64,000 bases of DNA from DATJHM01 sp035493895 (GCA_035493895.1 DATJHM010000261.1:1-64000); one strand, 5' to 3'; shown: positions 1 through 9,389, counted from the first letter of the stretch. Translations and numbers: made by a program. Notes: generated by a model not told the origin, from the letters alone.

Positions 1-272
1 GACTCCAGCAAAGCACGCATTCGATCCGGCGAGCCAAATGCCCAGCTTCCGCTCAACTCACCCTTACTATTAATTACCCGTTGCGCCGGAAGCCCCGGGC
101 TGGATTCGTTCATTATCCAGCCCACCATGCGCGCGCCGCGCGGGAAGCCAACCGCTTTTGCAAGCCATCCATAGGTAACGACGCGTCCGGCAGGACACGC
201 ACGGACCAGCGCAAAAATACGCGCCTTGAGGGCCGCCGCCTGATTATAGGTGGAAGACGATTCATCGGACAT
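1..272 (-). CDS. MGMT-family alkyltransferase-like protein, C-terminus cut by window edge
   Basis: Reading the minus strand from the ATG at 272 gives about 90 residues that run off the window start. They match the DNA-binding domain of O6-alkylguanine-DNA alkyltransferase relatives: a helix ending ALVRACPAGRVVTYGWLA, then FPRGARMVGWIM, then LPAQRVINSKGELSG. The catalytic PCHRV position of true methyltransferases reads PAQRV here, so the active cysteine is absent. By family knowledge this fits the alkyltransferase-like (ATL) group, which binds alkylated guanine and flags it for nucleotide excision repair without removing the alkyl group. The gene is divergent from the multicopper oxidase. Only the N-terminal part is visible. 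Confidence 0.8.
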   Translation of the reverse strand, partial: MSDESSSTYNQAAALKARIFALVRACPAGRVVTYGWLAKAVGFPRGARMVGWIMNESSPGLPAQRVINSKGELSGSWAFGSPDRMRALLE

Positions 273-291
273 CGAATTTACCTCGTTCTAA

Positions 292-394
292 TTTCAGTAC
301 CCTCAAGCGGGTCGTCAAAGAATGTTGTTCCTACTGCCCCCAGAGGGAGAATAGACGCACGACAAACGAACAGGTCAAAGTGTTTTTGCACTGG
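292..394. repeat. Dispersed ~100-bp repeat, copy 1
   Basis: About 100 bp here match 54846-54949 in the same orientation with roughly nine substitutions and one gap, by eye. Each copy starts with a small hairpin, ACCC-tcaagc-GGGT, followed by CGTCAAAG, and ends with another, AGTG-tttttg-CACT or nearly so. This copy lies just upstream of the alkyltransferase-like gene start, in reverse orientation to it. No coding potential is seen. Confidence 0.75.
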
Positions 395-792
395 AGACAT
401 TCTCGGTTCTTACAGAATGTTATCTCTTTTCCTCGCCCGGAAAAGCGAAATAGTTCGCTGCTCTCCTGGCATCTCACCGATTATATCATAGATGCCATGT
501 GGCTCCATGCATACGATGAAGCCGCGCATGAAATCCTCTACCACGTTTGTAGCAACCACCTTTATTTATCTACTCTATCCATCTCGTAGATCATAGCCGT
601 CTTATGTAAAATAACTGTGGTCAGATAGGTGTAGCATCGACCAGATAGCTCATTATCATCGTTTCAACAGCTATGACCCAATTCAGCTCCGTGCGCGCAA
701 AAAGTTACATCGCACCGGAGGAAAGTCCTCGACCTGAAATAGCATATTTCAAGCAGACAACCGCTGAATTGGTCAGAAAGGAAAAACGTGGA
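395..792. other. Intergenic region upstream of multicopper oxidase
   Basis: No gene is supported here. Short open frames are present but lack a ribosome binding site and protein-like composition. It should hold the promoter of the oxidase gene, but I could not pick a convincing -35/-10 pair. Confidence 0.5.
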
Positions 793-2334
793 ATGAACGA
801 GGTTACTCGTCGGCATCTGCTCAAAATGGGCCTGCTAGGAGGAGCAGGGCTCGTTCTTCCGCTGGGAGTATTGCAGATTCCGCTCGCGTCCATACGAGAA
901 ACAAACGCCATGAAGAGTCCACCAGTCAAGCCGTTTCAGGTTCCGCTTCCCATTCTCCCGGTCCTGCAACCCGTGCGCACCGACAGTACGACAGACTACT
1001 ACGAAATTACGCAGAAGCCGGGCGTGGCGCATATTTTGCCCGGACATACCACGCCGATCTGGGGCTACAATGGCCTCTTTCCTGGCCCAACGATCGAAGC
1101 GCGCAGTGGACGCACAACCATCGTGCGTCAGACGAACGAGCTTCCCGTCCCCATCTCAACCCATCTGCATGGTGGGCACACGCCACCGGAGAGCGATGGC
1201 GACCCCAATGAGCTGATCTGGCCCGTGCACGGCAGCGCGGTACCCATGCCTGAAACCTCGCTGGCATTGGGCAGCGTCGGGATGACTGTGCACATGGGCT
1301 CCAAGAACTATATCTATCCCAATAATCAGCGTGGCGCGACACTCTGGTACCACGATCATCGCATGGGCTTTACGGGGCCGCAGGTCTACAGGGGACTGGC
1401 GGGCTTCTATATTCTGCGAGACGACGCCGAGGATCGTCTCCCGCTACCGAAAGGCGATCACGAGATTCCACTGCTGATCACCGATCGTATCTTCAATGCC
1501 GATGGCTCGTTCTACTATCCTTCGATCGATTCCTCCCTGACACGCGATCCTGGTGCGATCGGCACCTTCGCCGATGGAGTCTACGGTGATACGATTCTGG
1601 TCAATGGCGCAGTGCAACCTTTCTTCGAAGTGTCCAACACCAAATATCGTTTTCGCATCCTGCTTGCGACCAATGCCAGTCGCTATAGACTCCGATTAAA
1701 CTCGGGTCATCCCTTTACGCAGATTGGCAGTGATGGTGGATTGCTGGCGGCCCCGGTCCGTCAGCCACACTTTACCATGGCACCGGCCGAACGCTTCGAT
1801 ACAATTATCGACTTTTCGCCTTACCCGATCGGCACACAGATAGTGCTGGAAAGTCTGCCGGAAGACTTGAACACCATACAACAAATCATGCGCTTCGATG
1901 TGGTGCGGAAGGAGAAAGACGAGAGTAGCATCCCGGCAAAACTCTCGCCCTACGAAATACTCGACCCGGCCTCAGCAACCGTCACGCGCCAGTTCCACTT
2001 TGAGCGCAGCCTGGGAATGTGGACCATCAACGGCAAACGCTTTGATCCTTCTCGTGCCGATGCGCAGCCACGCTTAAACGCAACAGAGATCTGGGAGTTC
2101 ACAGCCGATGAGCACCACCCCATCCATATTCACGATATCATGTTTCAGATCCTCAGTCACAATGGGAAACCCAGTTCTGAGGATGTCGGCATGAAGGATA
2201 CGTTCCTGCTGAATGGAGGCCAGAAGGGGAGCATCATTACGAAATTCACGGACAATCCTGGCCCCTACGTCTTCCACTGCCATAACCTCGAACACGAAGA
2301 TATGAGTATGATGGGACGATTTATAGTGGTTTAA
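793..2334 (+). CDS. Tat-exported multicopper oxidase (CotA/bilirubin oxidase-like)
   Basis: A three-domain multicopper oxidase that oxidises phenolic, metal or bilirubin-like substrates and reduces O2 to water outside the membrane; the substrate cannot be told from sequence. Copper motifs are complete: HLHGGH near residue 123, WYHDHRMG near 185, HPIHIHD near 441, and HCHNLEHEDMSMM near 495, which carries the type 1 Cys and a Met axial ligand. I place the start at ATG 793, which follows AAAGG and opens with MNEVTRRHLLKMG, a twin-arginine signal with a hydrophobic stretch after it; this gives 513 residues, normal for CotA types. An in-frame ATG at 673 would add 40 residues before the signal. 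A small membrane protein follows 12 bp downstream, so they are probably co-transcribed. Confidence 0.92.
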   Translation: MNEVTRRHLLKMGLLGGAGLVLPLGVLQIPLASIRETNAMKSPPVKPFQVPLPILPVLQPVRTDSTTDYYEITQKPGVAHILPGHTTPIWGYNGLFPGPTIEARSGRTTIVRQTNELPVPISTHLHGGHTPPESDGDPNELIWPVHGSAVPMPETSLALGSVGMTVHMGSKNYIYPNNQRGATLWYHDHRMGFTGPQVYRGLAGFYILRDDAEDRLPLPKGDHEIPLLITDRIFNADGSFYYPSIDSSLTRDPGAIGTFADGVYGDTILVNGAVQPFFEVSNTKYRFRILLATNASRYRLRLNSGHPFTQIGSDGGLLAAPVRQPHFTMAPAERFDTIIDFSPYPIGTQIVLESLPEDLNTIQQIMRFDVVRKEKDESSIPAKLSPYEILDPASATVTRQFHFERSLGMWTINGKRFDPSRADAQPRLNATEIWEFTADEHHPIHIHDIMFQILSHNGKPSSEDVGMKDTFLLNGGQKGSIITKFTDNPGPYVFHCHNLEHEDMSMMGRFIVV

Positions 2335-2346
2335 AAGGAGAGCAGG

Positions 2347-2832
2347 ATGAAGTACAGAAGATTGCTCATCTATATAGCCGTTGCCCTGGCCTTCATAGTC
2401 GAACTTTTTTACCTCTGGGAGCTGCCGACCAACTTCGAGCTCTGGTGGGTCTATGGGACATTCATGCTGATCGCAGCGATGATCCAGGGAGCCGGTGCAG
2501 TTATGCTGTTGTTCTGGCCGCGCTTACGGCTGATCGGCCTGTTCCTGCTGGGCAATGTGCTCCTGATTGCGGGATATCTCGTCATCCGCGTTCTCGGCGA
2601 CAGTATCACGCTGGGCATGCCGCCGCTCGCTTCCGAAAAGCTCAACCTGGGGATTGTGGCGATTGAGATCGTCATCATCGGCCTGCTGATTGCGCTCTTC
2701 CGGCAAGGGCTACGCAGAAGGCGTGCTGAACGGCCACCAGGTGAGGGGAGCGAGCCAGAGCAGCCGAGGGAGACATATGTCCAGATGAAGCCAGCCGTCG
2801 AGCCAGGCACATCTGAAAGTGTGAACAGCTGA
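2347..2832 (+). CDS. Four-helix small membrane protein of unknown function
   Basis: 161 residues with four hydrophobic segments (about 5-22, 31-56, 60-82 and 100-120) and a charged, Pro/Glu-rich cytoplasmic tail. The start follows AAAGGAG at good spacing, 12 bp after the multicopper oxidase stop, so it probably belongs to that operon. I do not recognise the family. It has no copper-binding His/Cys/Met cluster, so a direct role in metal handling is not supported by sequence; the link to the oxidase is positional only. Confidence 0.7.
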   Translation: MKYRRLLIYIAVALAFIVELFYLWELPTNFELWWVYGTFMLIAAMIQGAGAVMLLFWPRLRLIGLFLLGNVLLIAGYLVIRVLGDSITLGMPPLASEKLNLGIVAIEIVIIGLLIALFRQGLRRRRAERPPGEGSEPEQPRETYVQMKPAVEPGTSESVNS

Positions 2833-3043
2833 AAAATTTTCAACATTGCGGTCTATCCAAAAAGGCGTTACAATAACGACTGATAGTTTCTCAATGTCGT
2901 TTTCGCTTTCTCCGGTAGACTCTTCGCCGCCACGGCACTTGCACTGGCAGCCCAACACGCGAAGAGACCCTTCTGGCAGATCGATATCATAGGGCGCATC
3001 TGCGCAGAACGAGGCTCCGGTGTTGTTGGAGGGATCGCAACGT

Positions 3044-3736
3044 ATGTCGCAAAATTTGTATGAACAGGCAGAAGAGGCTCTTGGTCTTCATTTTCACAAT
3101 CGTCAGCTCTTACATATGGCGCTGACGCATCGCTCCTACATTTATGAAACCGCTGGCGAGGGTCAGACCTCCAATGAACGTCTGGAATTTCTGGGTGATT
3201 CTATTCTGGCCCTGATCAGTGCCGATTTTCTCTATCGCACGTTTCCGCATCTGACCGAAGGCGAACTGACCGACGTACGCGCCGTCCTGGTACGTACGGA
3301 AACACTGGCAAATTTCGCACGCGAGGTCACGCTCGGCAAATTTCTTTTTATGGGCAAAGGCGAACAAAACAGCGGCGGCGGTCAACGCGTTCAGGCTTCG
3401 GCCTTCGAAGCTATTCTCGGCGCGCTCTACCTGGATCAGGGCGTCGAAGCGGTTCGCACGTTCTTGCTGCCACGTCTGGAACCCCTGGCTCATACTATTA
3501 TCAGCAAACGTTTATTCAAAGATAACAAATCTCTCTTCCAGGAGCTTGCACAGGCCCATGAGGGTATCACGCCTTCCTATCGCATTGTAGGCCAGGAAGG
3601 CCCTTCGCATAATCGCGAGTTTACGGTCGAAGTACTCCTGGGCAGTCAGGTCGCTGGCAAAGGCCAGGGCCGTAATAAGCAAACCGCAGAGCAAGAGGCT
3701 GCTCGCGTTGCTCTCGTCAGTCGCGGCTGGCTGTAA
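3044..3736 (+). CDS. rnc: Ribonuclease III
   Basis: 230-residue RNase III, the double-strand-specific endonuclease that processes rRNA and mRNA precursors. The family signature NERLEFLGDSILAL lies near residue 45 with its catalytic Glu/Asp. A second acidic cluster is seen in AFEAILGALYLDQG. The C-terminal dsRNA-binding domain runs from NKSLFQELAQ to the end, with a GQGRNKQTAEQEAA helix. ATG 3044 is chosen because GGAGGG lies 10 bp upstream; a GTG at 3020 in frame would add eight unlikely residues. Length is typical. Confidence 0.96.
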   Translation: MSQNLYEQAEEALGLHFHNRQLLHMALTHRSYIYETAGEGQTSNERLEFLGDSILALISADFLYRTFPHLTEGELTDVRAVLVRTETLANFAREVTLGKFLFMGKGEQNSGGGQRVQASAFEAILGALYLDQGVEAVRTFLLPRLEPLAHTIISKRLFKDNKSLFQELAQAHEGITPSYRIVGQEGPSHNREFTVEVLLGSQVAGKGQGRNKQTAEQEAARVALVSRGWL

Positions 3737-3829
3737 GCGATCTTATAGCTCCGCTGCGATCGCTCTGCCATCGATGGATCTATTAGCGTCTTTTGTGGGA
3801 TTATGTAGAGGTGAAGGTAGGGTTATACT

Positions 3830-5287
3830 ATGCGATTAGAACCAACACCACGACCAGATCACGTTTTACGCGTTAGTGCGCGCCTGATTACGTCAAGTGC
3901 AATTTTACATCTCTCGTCTGATGAACTGGAACGGGCGGTAACACAGGAGCAGATAGAGAATCCCACGCTGGATGTGCAGGAGCACCGTATCTGTCTCCTC
4001 TGCGGCACCTCGATGTATGGGCCGACCTGTCCCGCCTGCGGACACTTCGCCCAACAGCTTCTAGACCCCCCCCTAAATTCCTCTCCACCCATCTATGAGC
4101 CCATCACCGAGCCACTCTGGGCCTATCAGCAGCAGACTTTTTTTGATATTGATAACTACGGCTTTGCTGAATCCGATGGAGAGGACGAGTTCGATCCGCT
4201 CGCCAGCATTCCTACAGAGGCGACGTTAGAAGAGACATTGCTCCCGCAGCTCGAAGCGCTCGTCACGCCTGATGATGCGCCCATCGCCGAGCAACTGGTT
4301 GGCAATCTCAATGAGCGTGGCTACCTGGAAATGAGTATTGAGGAGATTTCCACCCACCTGCGCGTCCCCTATGCGCGCGTTGCCTATGTGCTCAGCCAGC
4401 TCCACACGCTCGAACCACTCGGCATTGGTGCCCGCAATCCCCGCGAATGCCTGCTTATTCAACTCGAAGCGCTCAGTGAGCTGGAAACACCCCATCCCCT
4501 CGCCTACACGCTCATCAACGGCTACCTGGATCTTCTCGGGCACAGTCAGTTCGCAGAGATCGCGCGCAGGCTGCATGTGCCAGAGCAGGCAGTGCGTCAG
4601 GCCAGCCTCTATATCCGCACCAAGCTCCATCCCTATCCTGCGCTCATCTATCGCGATACGATGCATAATCCACGCTTTAGCACAACGACCAGCTATATTC
4701 GGCCCGATGTGATCATACGTAAAAACGCTGCGGGTCTGGAAATTGAGCTCATGGAGGAGAAACGCTATACCTTTCAGGTGACCCGACAGCCTCATTTTCT
4801 GACTGCGGGTCTGGATGCAAAGCAAGATGCGCCAGAGGTTCAACACTATTTTCATCACCAATCCGAACGCGCCCGCTTCTTCGTGGACTGTATTCAGCGC
4901 CGCTGGCAGACGCTGCGCCGTGTTGCCGAACTGGTTATCGATTATCAGCGCGAGTTTCTCGATACAGGGCGCTATTTGCGCCCCCTCACCCGCGCTGAAG
5001 TCGCCTCACGCCTCGAATTGGACGAAGGTACGGTCAGCCGCGCAACCGCCAACAAGTATGCATTGCTCCCCAGCGGTCGCCTGATCCCTTTCTCGGACTT
5101 CTTTGACGGCTCGCTTGGCATCAAAGATATCCTGCGGGAGTTGATCCAGTCCGAGGAAAGCAGCCATCGTTTCAGTGATGAGGAGCTGGCACGTCTGCTC
5201 AGTGCGCGTGGCCTCCCGCTGGCACGACGCACGATCACGAAATATCGCGAAGAGATGGGCATCGGCTCCTCGCGCGAGCGGACCTGA
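3830..5287 (+). CDS. rpoN: RNA polymerase sigma-54 factor with internal zinc ribbon
   Basis: 485 residues with the RpoN plan. An N-terminal region I-like segment reads LHLSSDELERAVTQEQIENP. The core-binding and HTH regions are in the middle, with EVASRLELDEGTVSRATANKY and the LLPSGRLIPFSDFF segment. The RpoN box ARRTITKYRE is at about 465-474 and contacts the -24 element. Sigma-54 directs transcription only with AAA+ activators; none is encoded in this window. Unusual: region I is short of glutamines, and Cys55, Cys58, Cys67 and Cys70 form a CxxC-x8-CxxC zinc ribbon between region I and the acidic region II. It stands alone, converging with rqcH with only 8 bp between stops. Confidence 0.92.
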   Translation: MRLEPTPRPDHVLRVSARLITSSAILHLSSDELERAVTQEQIENPTLDVQEHRICLLCGTSMYGPTCPACGHFAQQLLDPPLNSSPPIYEPITEPLWAYQQQTFFDIDNYGFAESDGEDEFDPLASIPTEATLEETLLPQLEALVTPDDAPIAEQLVGNLNERGYLEMSIEEISTHLRVPYARVAYVLSQLHTLEPLGIGARNPRECLLIQLEALSELETPHPLAYTLINGYLDLLGHSQFAEIARRLHVPEQAVRQASLYIRTKLHPYPALIYRDTMHNPRFSTTTSYIRPDVIIRKNAAGLEIELMEEKRYTFQVTRQPHFLTAGLDAKQDAPEVQHYFHHQSERARFFVDCIQRRWQTLRRVAELVIDYQREFLDTGRYLRPLTRAEVASRLELDEGTVSRATANKYALLPSGRLIPFSDFFDGSLGIKDILRELIQSEESSHRFSDEELARLLSARGLPLARRTITKYREEMGIGSSRERT

Positions 5288-5295
5288 AAAAACGC

Positions 5296-7230
5296 TTATG
5301 AGTGCGTGGAGACCGGGGGCTCGGCATACATGGTCTTCTCGCGCTCATAGATCACCATACCCGGTCCGCCGCCTTTCATATGGCGCACATGCCGCTGTAG
5401 CGTATAATCAACGGCTACGCTCGTACTACCTCGCGACTGACTATAATACGCCGCCAGTCCGGCCGCTTCATCGATGGTACTATGCGGCACCTCACGCCCG
5501 GCAGCCTTGATAATGACATGCGAGCCGGGCACGCCTCGCGCATGCAACCAGATATCATTCGCCGTCGCCTGATGAAACGTCACATCTTCATTTTGCCGAC
5601 TATTTTTCCCGATCAAGATCGTAAAGCCATCGCGGCTCTGCAAATGCAGAGGCACACCGCCACCGGGAGGCACGGGCTTGCCTTTTGCCCCTTTGCCCTT
5701 CGCCTTTTTTGCCGCCTTCTGATCGCGCTTCGCCAGTATTTTTCCACGGATATAGCCCGCGCTCTGCACCTCGGCCTTGACCAGCACCACCTCTGGGGGC
5801 GTCTCGGCCAGGATAAGGTCAGCCATCAACTGCTCCAGCGTTGCCAGTTCCGCAGTATTTTGCTCAATCTGCTCCGGCACCAGTTCAAATGCGCGCCGCA
5901 ACTTATGATATTTATTAAAGAGTCGATTGGCATTGCCGACGGCGTCAAAACGCGGGTCAAGCGGAACCCGGACCTCGGGCGCATGCCCCTCGCTATCCAT
6001 CTCGAAAAGGTTCTGCAACAGAATGCTGCTCGGCCCCTGGGGTACCTCGTGCTGATGTGCCAGGAGCAGATCACCATACAGGCGATAGTTTACCGCTTCT
6101 TTTGAAGCCGCCAGATCTTGCAACAATAGCTCGGCTCGTCGCTTGCAGCGCTCAATCTGCGTCTGCAATACCTTCCGTACGGGCGCGCGTTCACTATCCA
6201 TAGCATCGCGCCATTCGGCTCGCGCGAAATAGTCATCCAGCAGAACGTTCAGCGAAGGCGACTCGCGTATACGAACCTGCTCGGTCAGCGAGTACTGCTC
6301 CAGCACATACGCGGCAAACGCTACCGGCACAGCAGGCTGAACATTCACGCGCTCGACCAGTTGCGGACGCCACTCGTGCGTATCGTACGCTTTGCTCAAC
6401 TCACGAATATTCCAGGCCAACTCCTCCCACAGCGTCTCCTGCTCTCTTGCCTGGGAGACCAGCAATTCGGCATCCTCGCACGCACGATAGACGAATTCAC
6501 GCGCCAGCAAGGGACTGCACCCGATCAGATTGCGGCTCAAGAGCTGCCAGAGTTTTGGCGGTTCCGGTGCGCGCTGACGCTTCTTCTGTACAGGAGCTGC
6601 TGGAACTGCCTCAAGCTCCTCTGCCGCGCACATCGATAGTTGTGCCGCAGTGATCGTCGTCGGCTCCAGGCGTGGGAGACTTTGCCCGACGACGGTGCGC
6701 TGCTGGGGAGGAGGGGGCACATACGGGACACCTGCCATGGTCACACGATAGCGATTGATATCTGAGCCTACACGTTTGAGGCTCCCAAGAATCATATTTT
6801 CTTCGTCACATAGCACAATATTGCTATGATTGCCCATAATTTCTACAATCAGGCGAAAGTGCGCGCGCTCATCGCTCTCCGGGTTCTTGCGATATCCCAC
6901 GCCGAGCTCCAGCACACGCTCCCAACGAGGTTGTATCACACTTTCAATACGGGCCCCTTCGAGATGTTTGCGCAACAGCATCACAAAAGGCGGAGGCTCA
7001 CTGGCAATTTTGGGTGGCTTCAGCGCGGTGATATGCGCCCGCGCCAGCTGGGGATGCGCGGAGAGATAGAGCCAGCGATTGTGACCACCCTGTCCCTGGC
7101 CTCCTGGCGCATAGCATTGCAAAGCGATCGCATGCGTCGTCGGTTGAATAATCGTGTCAATGCGCGCCCCCATGAGCAAAACTTGCCACTCATCCGCTAT
7201 CGCAGCAAGAGTCATTGCATCTACATACAT
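5296..7230 (-). CDS. rqcH: NFACT-family protein RqcH (ribosome quality control)
   Basis: 644 residues of the NFACT/Rqc2 family, which binds stalled 50S-peptidyl-tRNA and adds C-terminal alanine tails to nascent chains. The N-terminal NFACT-N domain runs from MYVDAMTLAAIADEW through ALKPPKIASEPPPFVMLLRKHL. Coiled coil lies in the middle (QTQIERCKRRAELLLQDL, EQIEQNTAELATLEQL). A basic Lys/Gly linker follows, and the C-terminal NFACT-R domain has DIWLHARGVPGSHVIIK. It was long annotated as fibronectin-binding protein. Longer than the usual 560-590 residues because of inserts in the middle. Divergent from gmk. Confidence 0.93.
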   Translation of the reverse strand: MYVDAMTLAAIADEWQVLLMGARIDTIIQPTTHAIALQCYAPGGQGQGGHNRWLYLSAHPQLARAHITALKPPKIASEPPPFVMLLRKHLEGARIESVIQPRWERVLELGVGYRKNPESDERAHFRLIVEIMGNHSNIVLCDEENMILGSLKRVGSDINRYRVTMAGVPYVPPPPQQRTVVGQSLPRLEPTTITAAQLSMCAAEELEAVPAAPVQKKRQRAPEPPKLWQLLSRNLIGCSPLLAREFVYRACEDAELLVSQAREQETLWEELAWNIRELSKAYDTHEWRPQLVERVNVQPAVPVAFAAYVLEQYSLTEQVRIRESPSLNVLLDDYFARAEWRDAMDSERAPVRKVLQTQIERCKRRAELLLQDLAASKEAVNYRLYGDLLLAHQHEVPQGPSSILLQNLFEMDSEGHAPEVRVPLDPRFDAVGNANRLFNKYHKLRRAFELVPEQIEQNTAELATLEQLMADLILAETPPEVVLVKAEVQSAGYIRGKILAKRDQKAAKKAKGKGAKGKPVPPGGGVPLHLQSRDGFTILIGKNSRQNEDVTFHQATANDIWLHARGVPGSHVIIKAAGREVPHSTIDEAAGLAAYYSQSRGSTSVAVDYTLQRHVRHMKGGGPGMVIYEREKTMYAEPPVSTHS

Positions 7231-7270
7231 AACATCTATCCCCTCTCTCTATGCCCCATATACATTATTC

Positions 7271-7356
7271 GTAGAGGCGCTGCTTGTCTGTGCCGGGGGT
7301 GGTTGCCGAAAATCGGCGTTTATATATTCCCTGGCGCAGGCAAGCAGCGCCTCTAC
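7271..7356. repeat. 86-bp hairpin built from two inverted copies of a 24-bp intergenic motif
   Basis: The 24-bp arms (7271-7294 and 7333-7356) are inverted copies with two mismatches; each reads GGCGCAGGCAAGCAGC then GCCTCTAC or its complement. A small inner hairpin GCCGA-aaa-TCGGC sits between the arms. It lies between the divergent rqcH and gmk genes. Single or half copies of the same motif recur in other intergenic gaps of the window. Confidence 0.75.
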
Positions 7357-7613
7357 AGGGACGATGGGCCAGATTGACAGGCACCCTTTCAACAGGCCCC
7401 CCTGTAAGTGTTGTACAATACATATGAGTAACGCTTACATACAATTGCGACGATGCCTGTCGCAGTTCATGCGCTCGTCGGTTATGCCTTTGTTTCCTCC
7501 CCCTACGGGATACGCAGGGGCTTCCACAAAGGACTCTAGGATGAACAGTATAGCAAATCGTCGTCTATTCGTACATTCATCCTTTCTATTCAGGTAACAT
7601 CAGGAAGAAAAGT
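7357..7613. other. Promoter-bearing gap upstream of gmk
   Basis: No gene seen. The gap carries a TTGACA-like hexamer near 7373 but no well-spaced -10, so I do not call a promoter. Confidence 0.35.
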
Positions 7614-8273
7614 ATGCAACTTGAGACACAACACGCTGCCCCTCATACAGACACCCAGTCTTATTCCTCACCAGGGAATATCAGGCAGGGGCTCCTTTTT
7701 GTCCTCTCAGCACCCTCCGGGACAGGTAAAGACACGGTCATCAACGCGCTAAGAGCGCAGGGACTTGATTTCCACGTCGTCTCTTCCGTTACAACGCGTG
7801 CTCCACGACCTGGCGAAAGCGAAGGCCATCCTTATTACTTTGTCAGTAAAGAGAACTTTGATCGTATGGTTGAACAGCAGGAACTTATTGAGTTCGCCCA
7901 GGTCCATGGGAACTGGTATGGCCAACCTGTTCAGCCGATCAAAGAAAATTTGCTTGCCGGACGCGATGTCTTACTCAAGATCGACGTCCAGGGCGCAGCG
8001 ACAGTACGTGAGAAGGTCCCGGGAGCTATTTTTATTTTTCTCGTACCTGGTTCTGTAGAAGAGCTGGTCGAACGCCTGGCCAACCGTCAGACCGAAACAC
8101 CTGCCGAACGCGAGCGTCGTTTGCAAGATGCGCAAAACGAATTAGCACAGCAGAAGCACTATGAGTATGTCATCGAAAATCGCCAGGGCGATCTTTCAGC
8201 CGCAGTTGAATGCCTCCGGGCAATTATGCTTGCCGAGCATTGCCGTACCCAGCCTCGCTATGTGCAACTTTGA
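7614..8273 (+). CDS. gmk: Guanylate kinase
   Basis: 219 residues. ATP-dependent phosphorylation of GMP to GDP. P-loop APSGTGKDTV near residue 34, then the GMP-binding stretch TTRAPRPGESEGHPYYFVS and the family block EFAQVHGNWYGQPV. The ending has DAQNELAQQKHYEYVIEN. A short extra N-terminus of about 27 residues precedes the core. glpX follows 21 bp downstream on the same strand, suggesting one transcript. Confidence 0.96.
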   Translation: MQLETQHAAPHTDTQSYSSPGNIRQGLLFVLSAPSGTGKDTVINALRAQGLDFHVVSSVTTRAPRPGESEGHPYYFVSKENFDRMVEQQELIEFAQVHGNWYGQPVQPIKENLLAGRDVLLKIDVQGAATVREKVPGAIFIFLVPGSVEELVERLANRQTETPAERERRLQDAQNELAQQKHYEYVIENRQGDLSAAVECLRAIMLAEHCRTQPRYVQL

Positions 8274-8294
8274 TGTTACAAAGGAGATTTATTC

Positions 8295-9311
8295 ATGATT
8301 CAAGAAGAAGAACGCTTTGAGTATTCCAAAACCAGGGAACGCAACCTTGCCATGGAGCTGGTACGTGTGACTGAGGCCGCGGCCTTGAATGCGGGCCGCT
8401 GGATGGGTAAGGGCAATAAGGAGATGGTCGATCAGGCCGCCGTCGATGCCATGCGTCAGGCCGTTGATGCGGTCGATATGGATGGGGTCGTGGTCATCGG
8501 GGAAGGCGAAAAAGACGAAGCGCCGATGCTCTATATCGGCGAGCACGTTGGCAATGGGGCAAAGCCCGAAGTCGATGTCGCAGTCGATCCCGTTGATGGC
8601 ACGCGCCTGCTCGCCCTTGGTCTCCCTGGCGCTCTGGCCGTGGTCGCCACAGCTGAACGGGGCACGATGTTCTCCGCTCCGGCTGGCGTCTACTATATGG
8701 AGAAAATCGCCGTTGGTCCCGCCGTCAAACATGTTGTCGATATCAACGCCTCGGTTGCCGTGAACCTGGACCGCATCGCCCGCGCCCTCAGCGCGCATAT
8801 CGATGATCTGACAGTGGCCATCCTCGATCGTCCTCGCCATCAAGAGCTCATCCGCCAGATTCGTGAGGTTGGCGCACGCATTCGCCTGATCGGCGATGGC
8901 GACGTTGCCGCCGCTATTCAAGCGGCCATGGAAGATTACAAAGGCATTGATGTGCTGATGGGCATTGGCGGAGCGCCTGAGGCGGTCCTGGCTGCCGCGG
9001 CTCTCAAGTGTCTGGATGGTGAGATTCAGTGTAAAATCTGGCCGCGCACGGATCAAGAGCGCGAGAAATTGATCAGCGACGGCATCGACCTGGAGCGGGT
9101 CTTCCATATTGATGATCTGGTCAGTGGCAATGATGTCTGCTTCGCCGCAACCGGTATCACAGCGGGCGACCTCATCGATGGCGTGCAATATTTCGGAGGC
9201 GGCGCGCGCACCTCTTCCCTCATGATGCGCTCGCGCTCAGGCACGATCCGCTACATTCAGGCCAGCCATCGCTGGCGTAATAATGGCAAAATGGGTATCC
9301 CCAGGCCATAA
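8295..9311 (+). CDS. glpX: Class II fructose-1,6-bisphosphatase
   Basis: 338 residues of the GlpX family, hydrolysing fructose-1,6-bisphosphate to fructose-6-phosphate in gluconeogenesis. Metal and phosphate residues lie in VVIGEGEKDEAPML and DVAVDPVDGTRLLA; also RLIGDGDVAAAI and MGIGGAPEAVLAAAALKCL. Full length. AAAGGAG precedes the ATG. Downstream of gmk in a likely two-gene operon; followed by a strong hairpin. Confidence 0.96.
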   Translation: MIQEEERFEYSKTRERNLAMELVRVTEAAALNAGRWMGKGNKEMVDQAAVDAMRQAVDAVDMDGVVVIGEGEKDEAPMLYIGEHVGNGAKPEVDVAVDPVDGTRLLALGLPGALAVVATAERGTMFSAPAGVYYMEKIAVGPAVKHVVDINASVAVNLDRIARALSAHIDDLTVAILDRPRHQELIRQIREVGARIRLIGDGDVAAAIQAAMEDYKGIDVLMGIGGAPEAVLAAAALKCLDGEIQCKIWPRTDQEREKLISDGIDLERVFHIDDLVSGNDVCFAATGITAGDLIDGVQYFGGGARTSSLMMRSRSGTIRYIQASHRWRNNGKMGIPRP

Positions 9312-9335
9312 AGCGCTCTTGAAAAGAGAAACCCT

Positions 9336-9370
9336 CTCATCGTTGGTCTAGAAATAGGCCCAACGATGAG
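9336..9370. terminator. Hairpin between convergent glpX and dehydrogenase genes
   Basis: A perfect 11-bp stem (CTCATCGTTGG with its complement) closes a 13-nt loop. It sits between two convergent genes, where a shared terminator is expected. No T-run follows on either strand, so this is a hairpin-only call. Confidence 0.55.
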
Positions 9371-9389
9371 CTCCTCTCCCAATACTATC

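Noticed and set aside
673..792. Earlier start of the multicopper oxidase
   Set aside because: It would put 40 residues before the twin-arginine signal; AAAGG precedes the ATG at 793.
8289..9188. A 299-residue minus-strand frame opposite glpX
   Set aside because: It overlaps a full glpX with all family motifs; the composition is a shadow of it.
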